A stretch of 64,000 bases of DNA from Erythroxylum novogranatense (GCA_029891385.1 CM057234.1:24228350-24292349); one strand, 5' to 3'. Numbered from the stretch's first letter, positions 1 through 12,725 are shown. Notes: generated from the letters alone by a model not told the origin. Program-made: numbers and translations.

Positions 1-870
1 GGTTTTTGTTTGTATGTGTACATATTGTATTGTTTTTAAGTTAGATTGTTGTTGAGAATTTTGGGAGTTATGTATTTTTGTATTTTCGGATTTTGATATT
101 GATGTTGTATCATAGCTTGGGATGTCATTAAAGTTCGTAATAATTATTTCATGATGGTAATGAGTTATGGATTTGTGTATGGATGTGAAATATGAATTTG
201 TGTATGGATGTGTCATGTGAATCCATATATGGATGAGATGATATGAATGTGTTTGGATTCCGGACAGGAGGTCCGATGAATGTGATGATTGATCTGAATT
301 ATTAAAGTGCTCTTTGTATATGAATTGATGGTATATATACATGTGTGTGAGATTTTATGGCAAGAAAGAAATATAAGATTGTTAAATGATGAGATATGAG
401 TGCATATGAAGAAGAAAATAAATTGAGGCTTGAGTGAGATTGATAAAGTCCATTTGGCAATTGAAGTTGCTTTGAATGAGGGTGGATGAATCTCACATTT
501 GAAATTGAAATTGCTTTGAATGATATTGTAAAAAACAAATTTATGCCGATTTGGATTGGTTTAGACCAAGTGTGTCTTTACAGTTTCCAACGTTTTTCTA
601 AAATATGCGTTTTCAGATGTCGGAGTTAAGAGTTTTATCCTTAAGCGTTTCGATTTCTATGATTCCGAGCCTTTCGATTCCTTTGGTTTTCGCACGCGCT
701 TTCGATTCCTTTGGTTTTCAATCCGAAGTTGGCCCACTTTTGGTTTTTGATTTCTTTCGTTTTCTTCCTCACACGTTTTATTTGATTCCCCTTTTGATTT
801 CTTTCGTTTTCGCCCATTTTGTTGGTAGAGTTATGATTCCGAGGTTGGGTTTCGAAAACGAGTCCCAACA
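1..870 (+). mobile_element. 3' part of a Tekay-type LTR, cut by the window edge
   Basis: The segment ends in TTGGGTTTCGAAAACGAG followed by TCCCAACA. This closely parallels the end of the complete Tekay LTR at 30670-30695. It also contains the phrase GAGGTCCGATGA, found again in the solo LTR near 7550. No primer-binding site (TGGTATCAGAGC) follows position 870, so this is the end of a 3' LTR or of a solo LTR. A 21-bp direct repeat lies at 671-691 and 699-719. ORFs here are accidental. The left end is outside the window. Confidence 0.6.
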
Positions 871-1239
871 TCTCCCACTTTTACAATTTTTATCACCCAC
901 AAAACCCTACTACAGTATAGTTTTTATTAGCTTTCAAGCGTTAGCTCTTATTAGGAACAATTTTTTTTAAATTTCCATTTCCTATTTTATTTATTTATGG
1001 TAAATTAATTATTCTTGAGCTTTATTTTTCTTCTTTTATCTCATCTCTTTTATACTTTGTCTAATTTAGTTTTGTCAAAAGGTACAATTCATTTCCTAGT
1101 ATTTCACAAGTCTAAGACAACCCTTGTTTTTGATAATAGTTTTTCTCCTGCAAAATGACACAATTTGCAACCTCAAACATATTTTTTGTTAGGTTTCATC
1201 TCCATCATGACACTGTTAAACCGTGATACATGGTATATT
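871..1239. other. AT-rich spacer, nothing recognised
   Basis: Unique-looking AT-rich sequence between the LTR end at 870 and the solo LTR that starts at 1240. I see no coding potential, RNA gene or repeat. The last five bases (ATATT, 1235-1239) are the probable left target-site copy of the solo LTR. Confidence 0.5.
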
Positions 1240-4005
1240 TGTAACATCCCGTCACCGATGGGATGGGTACAGTTCATCTCATACGTATTTTGCATACGTA
1301 TTTTTGCATATGCATTCATAGCCTCTACATTAGTGATAAATGTTCGCAATTGCATAAGCATATGTATGTACATGCATGTATGACATATTTCCGACTTGAT
1401 TGTGATAATTGGAGAGTTTGTTATTTTAAGGTTAATCGTACTTCGATTGTGACTTGGAATGTCAAATTGAATTTAGGAATTGAGAATTGAAAATTTGAGT
1501 ATGTGATTAGATGTTTTCTAATTTTGAGGATTTATAGGAATTTTTTCAGAATTTTTAGAGTAACGGGTCCGAACCGAAAAAATGGCTTAGTGATTGATTA
1601 ATTTTGATTCCGGTTCCGAATTTGATTGAAAATTGATATAAGGTAATTTGAATTATGATTTGAGGAATTAGGGTAGGAACCATTGGAATTCGGGAGAAAT
1701 TAGAATTAGAAATTGGATTGAGGTTGTTCGGATTGGACTTGTGGCAAATGAATTTGCCAAACAAGCCTTACTTTCCTTAGTACTTAAACCCTTTCCTTTG
1801 AAAAACTTGCTCCACGATGCTCTTTTACTTTTGAAAGAAATTTGGTTCTTCTTCCTCCTTCCATCATCGTGGATTCTCCTTTGACTTGCTTCTTGATTTC
1901 TTTCTTGCTCTTGGCTTTCTCTTCCACCCTTGAATCATTCCATTTAGTTTGGTGTTGAAGATGATGAAGAGATGTTTTGCTTTGGGTGTTGCCGTGGGTG
2001 GTGTTTGAGTTGGAAGTTAGAGATTTGAAGTGTTTCTCAAAAGGTTAAAGGCTTTAATCAAGTAAGTTCCTACATGTTTATGTTTTACCTAGTTTAATTT
2101 AAGCATGGAATTAAGGTATAAATTGTTTGAGAATTTAGAAACTTTCGGATGATTAGGTTTTAGGGGAAAAATGTGATTTTGATTTGGGTAATTGTGGATT
2201 AATGGTTATTTGGTGAATTTAAGGTTAGGAATGAGTTGTGTTAAGTGTAGAATGTTGTTTTGGAGTGTTTAGAATGGATTTGGATGGATTTATATCAGAG
2301 AATCTGGAATTTCGGTTTGGGCGTGTTTACGGGTTTCAGACGCTTGCGAAAGCAATCCTCAGTCCGCACGCTGCGACGAGTGGAAACACACGCCGCGACG
2401 AGCGGTCCTGTCAGCGATGCTGGCGAGGCTGGTACGCATCGCGTGAACGTCACCAGCACGTCATGAGAGCTTCTTCATCTACGCCATGACGATGCGAGAG
2501 AAGGGAGTCTCGGCTATGGCGAGGATCAGCGCTTGGCGAGGACGCCTCTTTAGGCCGATTGCGATTGTCATTCTTTTATGTTTTAAATGATTTTTGAGGT
2601 TTAATTATTATGACTGGTGAGTGATTAATTGACTGTGATTAAGAGACTACGAATTTTAATTTAGGAGATAGGGATTTCGGAAATTTAATTCGGTGGTTCT
2701 CGAAATCGGATGGCAATTGCATAGTGAATTTGATTCCGATCTAAAGAAAATTCATATGTAGTGGAATTTGCCTTTGGAAGATATAGAACTTAGCCAATTG
2801 ACTTATGGCATTAGAAATTGCTATGGATTAGTGTGAAAATGCAGAATTGAGATAAATCGGTATTAGGGTCGGAAATGTCATAACACGCTTAGTACAACAT
2901 TCATTTGAGACATCAGCACTTATGATTATTGAAATTGGTACAATTAGTAATATTCGAATATTCTAATTTTTTTTTATAGAGGCTCAAGTGGAGCGTCGAT
3001 CCTCTGACGCAGCAGAGACTTCCCGGCAATAGCTCGGAAGTTTAGAGGTGAGTAACCTAGTTGGTTCCTCAATCTCTGGTGTGTTTGTTAAATGCTTTAT
3101 GTGATCTATCTGTGAGTATGATGGAGTATTTCGCATGAGTATGTTATTATGAATTGTGAACGCATGCTAGGCATGAATAGAAATTGGTAATTGATGGTTG
3201 TGACTAGAGCACATTCTGATCGGAGCTATAAGCTCATTTATTGTGAAATTGTGAAAAGGGAATAGTGCATACCCAGAGAGCTCTCTTATCCCTAGTGCGC
3301 GTGGGCAGTAGTGCATACCCAGAGGGCTCTCCTACCCCCGAAAACGCGATTTCTGTGTGATGTGTGATGTGCCCAGAAATGAGATAATTCTGACGCCCAG
3401 TCACAACACTAAAATGAAATGGAAATCATTATGCATTCAGTATGTGATTGTGCAATTGGTTAAAGGTAAATGTGTGATAATTGTTGAGTAAATTTATGAC
3501 TGTGATTCTGAATATGATATTGTGTTGTTTTGTACGCAATTTTGCGTAATGCATGAATTGAGTGAACCATCGATGATGGTTACTCATTGAGTTCGCAAAC
3601 TCATCCAAAATTGCAACTATTTTTCAGGACAGCGTTAGTGACTCCTACTCTAGATAGTGAGACTTTTCCTACTGTGTGGGTGCCGGCGAGAGGAGCATGG
3701 CCCACAGGTCAGTCAGCTGGGATCTTTTGGGATATTTTGTGGATGACCTATCTAGGAGTTGTGTTAGTTCTTTTGGATCTGTACAGTTGTAATTATGACA
3801 GAACTATGCACTTATGATTTTAAGAAATGAAATTTGAAGTACTCTTTGGTTTTAAAATTTAGTGAATGTGATCTCACTGCTTTTCTATATCGATGCCATG
3901 AGGTGTATAAAATTGATCGTATCGTAGTGCACCCTCATCGTAGGGTATGTATCGGTATGACCTACGGGCGTCCCGGTGTATACTCTACGGTAAGGGGGCG
4001 CTACA
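1240..4005 (+). mobile_element. Solo LTR A (Ty3/gypsy, Tekay-like), 2.77 kb
   Basis: Begins TGTAACATCCC and ends GGGCGCTACA, the TG...CA form expected of an LTR. It is flanked by ATATT (1235-1239) and ATATC (4006-4010), a 4-of-5 match to a target duplication; the mismatch is a C/T difference. It shares its start, its last ~650 bp and short phrases such as CCATCGATGATGG (near 3570 and 8165) with solo LTR B, so both belong to one family. There is no internal region, primer site or polypurine tract, so it is read as a solo LTR left by recombination. Orientation is taken from the TGTAACATCCC end. ORFs inside are not believed. Confidence 0.72.
2340..2560. other. CpG-rich cassette inside solo LTR A
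   Basis: About 220 bp with many CG dinucleotides and recurring phrases such as GCGACGAG (near 2375 and 2397) and GGCGAGG (three times, about 2420-2545), within an LTR that is otherwise strongly AT-rich. No coding sense is seen. CpG-rich inserts of different sequence occur in the other LTRs of this window (25210-25330 and 29945-30052). Confidence 0.6.
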
Positions 4006-4340
4006 ATATCAACCATGTAATTCTAGTTAATTGGATGGTAATGTGGCTATTATGAATTTAGTTTTAAATTTTTTTAATATTAAATTAACTTAAAATTTAA
4101 ACTAAAACATATTCCAATATAATTTTCGTAAATTAAACGCAAATTTTAATAAACCATAAGTCAAGTTTTCTGAAATCCAACCAATCGCTTTATCAAACCC
4201 TAAATCTCCTTATAAGCTCATACTCTAAATCCCCAGAGATTGGAAGAAATTAAGAAGTTTGTAATGATTTCTCATCCACTTTTTAGAAGTTATCATCTTC
4301 AAGAGAGGGAGAAAATGAAAATGACATCAAGGAATTTATG
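4006..4340. other. Spacer between two solo LTRs
   Basis: 335 bp of AT-rich sequence. It carries the right target copy of LTR A (ATATC) at its left end and the left target copy of LTR B (TTATG, 4336-4340) at its right end. No gene or repeat is recognised. Confidence 0.5.
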
Positions 4341-7300
4341 TGTAACATCCCATCATCAATGGGAATGGTAGAATAGTAATTTGGAATAGGATATGAGCGT
4401 TTTAAAATTTGCCTTGATATGTTCATGCATACGCATACAACTGAATAATGAATTTTGCACATGTAAATGACTGTACATGCATTAATGACTTTTTCCGGTA
4501 TATTTGGTCACAAATGTGATTGGTATGAAAAATATGATTTGTGTGTATGAAAAAAAATTAATTAATTGAAGAGGGTTATTGAGGTTTGAGAATTTTAGAA
4601 GTTTTTTTGAAAAATTTCGGGGAAATTTTCCAGACTAGGAAAAATGCCAAGGGGCAGAATGATGGTTTACCGGTAGTAGAAACTATTGCCCAATGGCATT
4701 GGAAATTTTGATAAATGACCTTCGGATTTAGTGACAAGTGGTATTAAAAATTAAGAGACTATTGGCTTAGAAATTTGAGATAAAATAGACTAGTTATTTT
4801 AGAGACCAAATGGAGCCTTGGGAGAGTGACATGTGGCAAGTGACATGTGTCACTTGCCACACCACTTATATGTCACGAAATTCATTAAGTGAAAGACCAT
4901 CTTTTGGGTCTTTCACTTGCTAAACACAATTCAAGCTTCCTTCATCTTCTTTTTCTTCATTTCTTCATTCATTCTCTCCTTCTCACGACACTTTCTTCTT
5001 CAAAGCTTCAAAGTTGAACCTTGCCTTCTTCCATCACTACCCACTTAAATACCTTGCTACTTTCTTCTTGATGCTAATGGAATCCAACCTATTCCACCTT
5101 ACTAAGGTGAAGATAGTGTTTGTGGAGGAGCTAGAGTTTCTTGGTGTTTTGAAGGAGTTTGGAAGCTAAATCAAGTAAGTATCTTGTTAATATCATGGGT
5201 TTTGGTTAAATGAATCAATTGTGATGATAGTTTAGAGGCTAATTGCATGAGATGGGATTTTGGGGTATATGGGTGTCATGTATAGTGATGAGTGTGTAAA
5301 TTTGAGTTATTAATGAGTGATATTTTATAGAAATATTATAGAGGTTGAATGACCTTGATAAAGAGTTTGTATATGCTAGAATGAAGGGTAAATTGACTTT
5401 AGATGACTTAATTATGTGAATTGTATGTGTGGGTCATGATTGATGGAAAACCTAGGTAAAGTTCTTTCTTTTGTTTATGTATGATGATTAATGATATATA
5501 TAATGTGTTATAGAGAGATTTTGGAAGTTAGACTTTGTCTATAATGAGGTATAGGATGAGTAGTGGTTAATTGTTAAAAGCTGGAAAAATTTGGATTTGT
5601 ATATGTTTCAATATATTTGCCATAACTTTTTATCTGGTTGAGCAATTGAGATGAGGTTTAGCTTGAATTAAACTTAAGGAGTTTGACTAGAATTCTTATG
5701 AAGGAAGTGTTGTCCAATTTTGACTTTAAGGGTTCTAAAATTTGCCTTGAAAGTGGGCAATATTGTGCAGGATGAATAGTGTCATGGTTGTGATCCTAAC
5801 ATTGAAAATTTATGACCTGAAACTTTGGGGAATTTTTCTAGGATGATTGAGACAGATTTTGCTAAAGTAGTCTTCATGAAAATTGAAGATTTTCTTATTA
5901 TGTTTCTATCACCACTAAGTATGACATTTTTTGATTTTGAGGTTAAAAGTTATGACTTGTTAACTTTCAGATGGTATTTCAAAGTATTAATGTGCTTTGT
6001 GTGTGAAATGTCTCTAAGTATGGGTTTTGTGGTTATTGTACTTTGAAGCCAATTCTGGACTGTTATGGTTTAAATTAGCTCAATTGGTCTTATTGAAAGT
6101 TGTAGAGGAATGTCTTAGCTTTGTAATGATGTATAATGTGCTATTTTTGGATGTAAGAATTGTAAGTTATGGATTTTTAAAGTATGGATATGGTTTAAGT
6201 GATATTTTTATTTAACAATCTTTAACAGTGCAGCCACAATCATGTGAGAATTTGACCTAGTTAGAGGTGAAATTTGCTTCTAAGTCCTTCATGAGAATTG
6301 TATCATGTTTTCTGATATTTTCATTGATATAAAGTATGGAGTTTTTGGACAATGGGATAGGAAGTTATGATTTTTTGAAGATTGTGGTACTGTTGGGATG
6401 ACATGTGTTGGGCAGAAACTTTGATTGAGATTTTGACCCATTTAGAGGTTGAATTTGCTTCCAAGTTGTTCATGAAAGTTGTAGAATATGTTCTGATATT
6501 TCTTTTGATATAAAGCTTGGAATTTTTGGCAAAGGGAATGGAAAAATATGATTTTTAGAAGAATGTTGTACTGTTTTGGAAAATTGTGATTAGGCAGAAA
6601 CTTTGATTGAATTTTTGACACCCTTATGGGTGAAATTGGTTTGTGAGTCTTTGAAGGAACTTATAGGGTTTTCTGTGATCTTTCCAATGAGACCTCATTT
6701 GTAATTTTTGGACACTTATTTGAAAAGCTATACATTGTGGTAGAAGAGAGGGATATAAATGCAAATTTTCTTATTGTTTTGTTCTACTTTGACCCTTTTG
6801 CCATTCTTTTGTGCATAATTTTCTCCTCCGACCTCCGATTGACCTGATTCTCGAGGCATCGGATTTGTGAGATATTTAATTTCATTTATTTGTAAAATTG
6901 TTAATTTTTGGAGATGAAATTGGCATTGATTGATTAAGTCAAAATGAGAGGACCGAGCGATTATTTTTCTGGTTTATGTTTTAGCAATAATTGGACCTAT
7001 AGAGATCCGAATTGAGTGATTTTAGTGTCTATGGATTCCTAATGCATAGAGGAATTTTTCTATCAAGGATAGGTTGCCTAGGTTACCCTATATGGACTAG
7101 TTTATCAATCGGGAGTAGTAGACCCAAAAGTATGGTTTTAGAAAAATTGCAATAAACATAAATTGCGAGTTTAAGGATTTAGTGCGGCTAAACCCTAGGC
7201 ATACCTGAGTTGTGATAATGAAATGATTTTTGATATAAAATTTATAGATTGATACCGGGATAGTCATGAACATGCATCGTACATATATGTGCATCAATGA

Positions 7301-8610
7301 GTATAATTGTGTAAAATTATTAATATGTGTGCAATGTATTGAATAAATGGGTTGTGCAGGCTAAGAGTTCGCAGTCAGGCGTTTCCAGAATTTGGAAGTA
7401 AATGTTAATCTTGAGCATACTGTGAGTAGACCGAGATGGTCTCATTTCACCCTTTGTTCTATTTTGTTTCATTTTGTCTAAATTGATTGCTGAATGCGGT
7501 GAATAATGGTGGGTTTGAGGTTTGCTGTGATTGTGAAATTTCGGATAGAAGGTCCGATGATTTTGTACTGGAGAGTTGGTTATAGAAGTGCTACTTGTAT
7601 GTGAATTTGCGACCTATGTGCCTATGATGTGACTAATTGGGATACATGTGATTAATTGTGATACATAAATGTTGATTGTGTCATTCATAGGCTGATTGAT
7701 TATGACATATACATACATGCATAATAATATGATTAATTGTGGCATATGCATTTTATTCATGAATGCTTAACCAGATAAGGACAATTGTGACCGGAGCAGC
7801 CACCGAGAGGTAAAAGCTCAATGATTGTATTCGGGCCTCGAGCCCTACAGTGATTTAGAGCCTCAGGCTCAACGATTAATGTGCCCATATTGGGACAGTT
7901 CAGGCGCTCGGTCACAACACCGAAATAAATTGGAAAGTGTCACATGGGCATTTCATATTCATTTGCTTACATATATTTGATTGAGTGAAGGGCAACATGC
8001 CTTATGCCAATGTGAAATAAATGTGTTCTGATGCCGAACTACGGTCCGATGACATGTGAAAGTGAGTAGATGTGATTGATGCATTGCATATGCATAATAG
8101 AAATAAGAAAGTGTGTTGAATATGAATATTGTGAATGTGCACTGTGTTGTGTGACTGGGTGAGCCATCGATGATGGTCACTCACTGAATTTGCAAAACTC
8201 ACCCAAAATTTGTAATTATTTTTCAGGACCCAGAAGAATACCCCGTTAGGCAACGAGCGTATATCAACCGCTTGTGAGTGAAAGAAGAGGTCGGGATCAA
8301 TTCGTGTCTGCATTAGTGTCTGATAAAGTCTGTATAAAATTGTATTTTCTGAATTTTTGTACAAATGATTAGGTCAATTTGTAAAGTCAATGAACTAAAT
8401 TAATTTGTATCTATGAAAAGGGCCCCCGTGGTCATTGTACTCACTAGTGATTGTGTATGTTAATTGATTTCCGCATAGTGTATGTTTGTGTTTTCAAAAA
8501 AAATTATACTGAGTTTGGACTGAGTGATGTAGCACACCACCCTCGCAGGGCACGGACTCGGATATCACCATCGATGTCGGGTTCAGGTCATGCGGGAGTG
8601 GAGTGTTACA
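4341..8610 (+). mobile_element. Solo LTR B (Ty3/gypsy, Tekay-like), 4.27 kb
   Basis: Starts TGTAACATCCC and ends GGAGTGTTACA, flanked by a perfect 5-bp target duplication TTATG (4336-4340 and 8611-8615). No internal coding region, primer site or polypurine tract is present, so this is a solo LTR. At 4.27 kb it is long even for this lineage; the extra length over LTR A lies mainly in the degenerate repeated modules at about 5590-6715. It carries the block CTCCGACCTCCGATTGACC near 6825, whose counterpart occurs in the complete Tekay LTRs and in the fragment at 24104-25815. ORFs inside are accidental. Confidence 0.82.
5590..6715 (+). repeat. Degenerate ~180-bp tandem modules inside LTR B
   Basis: Successive blocks repeat one order of phrases: a 'TTTGACC..TTAGAGG' start, a 'CTTCATGA..A.TTGTA' phrase, 'TCTGATATTT..TTGATATAAAG', 'GGAATTTTTGG', then a 'TATGATTTTT' phrase. 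The clearest copies are about 6247-6429 and 6430-6610, with a partial copy at 6611-6714; weaker copies precede them from about 5590. Several copies of the same module are in the LTR fragment at 24104-25815, and about one is in each LTR of the complete Tekay element (near 30090-30210). No protein coding is implied. Confidence 0.6.
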
Positions 8611-10784
8611 TTATGATTATTTGTGCATTAGTTGTAATAGTCGTTAACGACGATCATTCAAAGAAGACAATGGTGAAAATGGTAAAAGTGAAGAAGGATT
8701 TTGGAAAATAGTGGGAATGCAAACAAGGATCTATGAACTATTGTAATCAAACAATTTTAGACTTCTTATTCTTCTTAATTTTGGTTTAAAAATCAAATTA
8801 TTTTTGTATTAAAATAAAAAATAAAATTCATAACAATCACATCAATATCTACGTGGCCATAATTGTATAGTTGGCATGTCACGTTTCACAATTTAATGAT
8901 CCCATGATAGAGATGTAATAAAAATATATTTGAGTATATATGACATGTTATTTTATAAATGTTAGAGTAAATTGGTATTAGAAATAACCATAAAGGATAT
9001 CTTAGTCCTTTTGTGAAATATTAGGAGCGAGCAACACTTTTTTCTTAATTTTTGTTTTGTTTGTTTCAAACCTTGCTTTGATTCTTTCTCACTAATCATC
9101 AATAAAAAGCTCAAGAGTGGAGGAGAAGATTTTGGGGATCCCAAAAGTGCCATTCTTTAAAATTTTAGTTACCAATGAAAAGCACAAGAGTGGAGGAAAA
9201 GATTTTGGGGTCCCAAATGCATTATTCATAAAGATTTCAAGAATTCTAAGAAGCATTGAGTGCTATAAAATATCTTTTAATAGATATTTAGGTTAAGGTC
9301 TTAGCTTATTTATTTTGATTTATTTTAATTTTTGGTACGATTTTAGAATCTTAATATGACGTTTGACCTCTGAATTTTGTTTCCTATTATGTAAAAATCG
9401 CATAAATCTTAGTGGTCTTATAAATGCTAATTAGTGCATGATTTGGACTTGATCTATAATTGCATTTTATTTGAGATCTAATTTTGGAAACTACCATAAA
9501 GTATTTTAATATAGGTGCATTTCAATTGTTGATAAAGCTTTTGTATTTAGCATACTTAATTGAGTAAATGTATTGGATGCTAAGAATATTAATTGTCATT
9601 TGTATCTAAAGATCATCCTAAGTTTAAGGTTTCAAAATTTTTTGCAAATACAAAAAGTTTGGAAATTGATTATAAGAAGAAAAATCATCAACTTTTGAAA
9701 TTGTTGTTGCTTCAGAACAATATCTATTTTGATTTAGTACACTTTACTTATTGCCGAAGTAATAACATATGTGGCATAATGGCCAAGATAACCTTTTATG
9801 TGATTTCATAATATTCTTAGAATCAGGGGGACTATTGCCTAATCATTCTCACCAACTTTTTTCCTATTTAATATTCTTTTTATTATCGAATCAATAAGCT
9901 ATTCATAAATTAAATTCTTTAATTTTGATTGTTCATTTCCATATACTAATTTAAAGGTTCTAGAAAAAAGTAGTTAGATAATGCTATTCAAAATATATAT
10001 GTATGGAAATGAATAATATTCCATTGATTTTACTTGATAGTAGGGCTATAGAAAATAACATTATCTAAACTTGTGTTACTTGCTCTTAAAAAGGTTTAAG
10101 TAATTAACCATGACACATTATGTTCAACATCATTGAGTAATATGACATTAACTATTTACTATGTATTACATGTGTAACTTGTCCTCACAATAAATAAAAA
10201 GAAGGCAAGTTTGAAGCAGTCTATTCACAAACATGGTAATTGTCAACATAATATCCAAAAAGAACTATAATAGTATTTATTGTCTCCTCATGTATTTGGC
10301 TTGATAGACTAGAGTTTCCATAACTCTATTCACTTCGATTGCAACTTCAAATCCAAGAACTCCATCAAAAATATCGTCATCATCATCAGTAACAACAATA
10401 ACAGTAACATCATCATCATCATAATTTGAGTCTTCAAAATAACTATTTTTAGAACGTTGTATTTTGATATGTCGTATGCTTATCATCACCCTCAAAATGC
10501 TCTCCCTTAAATCCACTATTTTGATCAATATTGGAATTATATAGTTGCTCTATTGTTTCAATATTTTTAGTTTATATACCAATTTCTACAAGACATTTGA
10601 CCAATGTTAAGAGATCTAAGACCATAAAAGAGAGAGGGATATTTGATGAGATTCAATCCATATGCAAGTATATAAATAGGGGTATATAATTAATACACCT
10701 CTAATGAGTGTAGAGAATCGACATGACTTATTTAGGATAACCCATTACCTTTTTTTAGGCTTGTTAGTTTTAGATCCATATAAG
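8611..10784. other. AT-rich DNA without recognised genes
   Basis: No exon chain, domain or RNA gene is visible on either strand. It contains a short local duplication at 9107-9226. A minus-strand run of Asp codons near 10370-10420 is only a CAT/TCA trinucleotide tract. Probably old intergenic repeat debris. Confidence 0.4.
9107..9226. repeat. Local direct duplication, offset 73 bp
   Basis: The phrase AAGAGTGGAGGAGAAGATTT followed by TGGGGATCCCAAA at about 9112-9144 recurs with a few changes at about 9185-9217. The copies are about 40 bp long with starts 73 bp apart. No function is inferred. Confidence 0.6.
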
Positions 10785-10940
10785 ATGCCTAATTATCCAA
10801 AAATTGAAAGTTCAACCATGATAAGATTCGTCCACATTGTGAGGTAAAATTCTAATCAAAGTTCAATTAAGCTACCTAATAGAAGTTGAACCAAACTCTA
10901 CTAGGATAGTTAGGGCCTAACTATACTTCTTAAAAGATTT
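10785..10940 (+). repeat. Direct repeat, copy 1 (pair with 14352-14510)
   Basis: Aligns by eye with 14352-14510. Both start CCTAATTATCC and proceed through parallel phrases (TCTAATCAAAG / CCTAATCAAAG, then GGATAGTTAGGGCC / AGATAGTTAGATTC, then TAACTATA). The copies are about 3.6 kb apart in the same orientation. They could be remnants of two LTRs around the minisatellite-bearing DNA, or an old dispersed repeat; LTR ends cannot be defined. Confidence 0.5.
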
Positions 10941-11985
10941 CCTATAAGATAGAGAAATCTTATGATAACTTCTCATAATCACTATTAAGATCAATTAAAC
11001 ATTTCTCTATATGTTTTAAACCCCTCATTTTCACTAACTTAAGTGTTGGAGTGTCTTCATAAAAAACACTCTAACATTTAAGTAGTCATTTTTATAAGTC
11101 ACAAACCTAGACCTAGCCTAACAAGCCTATCCTAAATTAAAACTAAATTATTTAGGGTTGTCTTTACTAACTTTTGAAATCTTATAATATTAACACTTAA
11201 TAAAATATAAAATCTATCAAGTTATTACTACCATAATAAATAATTATAAACATTTATAAAAGTAATATGTTCTTCACTATTTTTGGAACAATCAACACCC
11301 TTAGAGTTCTTTGGTTCAATAAGCAATTTAAGGAACAAATTGTTAAATGTTAGATGTTATAGAAACAAGTAAAAGAATTATCATAAGAAAATTAGTAAAG
11401 GGATAAATCACAATAAAGTCACTTCTTATGACCATCATTGGAAGGAGATATATGTAAACCTATATAATTAGTACTACTAGAAGATAACATATGAGGGGCA
11501 ATGGTCCATTGATATTTAAAATCCTAATGGAGCCATTGTCCCATAAGTTTAAGATGGAAACTATAGGCGCTTACATTGACATACAAAAAAATGCTTATCA
11601 TATGCATAGGTATATATAGGTTATAGATCTACATAATGCATTTTACACTATAAGATGTAAGGCCTTATCCTCCACCCTGATTAAAGCAACACCGTTTATG
11701 GTTAAAACCTTGCTTTTAGATTTAATAGTTATTTTTTAGTAGTTAACTACTAAGTCCATATCATACTCTGCTAATAACAAGTGTAAGCATGAAGACTTTG
11801 GCTACTTAATTTATGTAACTGAAAGCCATGAAGAAAGCTTAAGAGATTACTTACAACATTTTAACTTTTTAATGCAACCCAATTCTCTAATGTCAACGTA
11901 GGGATTGTAGTAGCAACCATCACGAATAGACTCAAGCCTTATTAACCTTTATAGTACTCATTAGAGAATTTAGAGAAAAAAAAAA

Positions 11986-12725
11986 AGGTTCAAAGGCCTC
12001 AAGTTCAGGAGAAGTCCTTTTAGCTTCTTGGTTTATAAAGAAAAACATACATGCCTAAAGGCATTAGATTTAAAAGAAGTCACTTCAGCTTCTTAATTTA
12101 GGTAAACATTTGTAGGCCTAAAGATCTCAAATTTAGAAGAAGTCACTCTAGCTTTTTTATTTAAGAAACAACCTATAGACCTAAAATTCTTATATTTGGA
12201 ACAATACCCTTAAGCTCTCAAGTTTTAAAAGAAAACTTATAGGTCTAAAGGCCTATAAGAGAAGTCACTTTAACTCCCTAACTTAAAATAAAAATCACAA
12301 GTCTAAAAGCAACATGTTAAAAAGAAATCTCTTTAGCTTTTGGTTTAAAGAAAAATTTTTAGGTCTAAGTACCTTAGGTTGAGTCGAAGTCCTTTTAGCT
12401 CCTAAAAGAAAAATCTACAAATCGAAAGGCCTCAATTCTAAAAGACCTCTAGCCCCTAGTTTCAAAACAAAAACCTACATGTCTAAAGGTCTCAAGTCTA
12501 AGAGAAAACCCTTCAACTCCTTGTCTAAAAATAAAAATCCACAGGCCTAAATATCTTAAATCTTGGAAAATTCCCTTCAACTCCTTGACTCAAAGAAAAA
12601 AATTTGTAAGTCTAAAAGCCTTAAATCTAAGAGAAGTTTCTTCAACTCCTTGGATTATAAATAAAAACCTATATACTAAAAGGCCTCAAGTTTAGGAGAA
12701 GTCTTTTTTAACTTTCTAGTATAAA
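11986..12725. repeat. Degenerate ~60-bp minisatellite, about 12 copies
   Basis: A unit of about 57-66 bp recurs about twelve times, diverged but clear. Each copy has a 'GGTCTAAAGGCCTCAAGT' phrase, a purine-rich 'AGAGAAGTC' phrase, a 'CTTCAACTCCTTG' phrase and an A-rich tail ('AAAGAAAAAC'). Copies differ by many substitutions and small indels, so the array is old. No coding is seen. Tandem arrays of this kind are known in the 3' non-coding regions of some large plant Ty3/gypsy elements, but I cannot assign this one. Confidence 0.72.

Noticed and set aside
605..970. 121-codon plus-strand ORF with Phe/Ser-rich product
   Set aside because: It lies across the end of an LTR, overlaps an antisense ORF of equal quality, and its composition comes from TTTCGATT-type repeats.
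10277..10528. Minus-strand ORF with an Asp-rich stretch
   Set aside because: The Asp run comes from a CAT/TCA trinucleotide tract; no domain, splice context or homologue is apparent.
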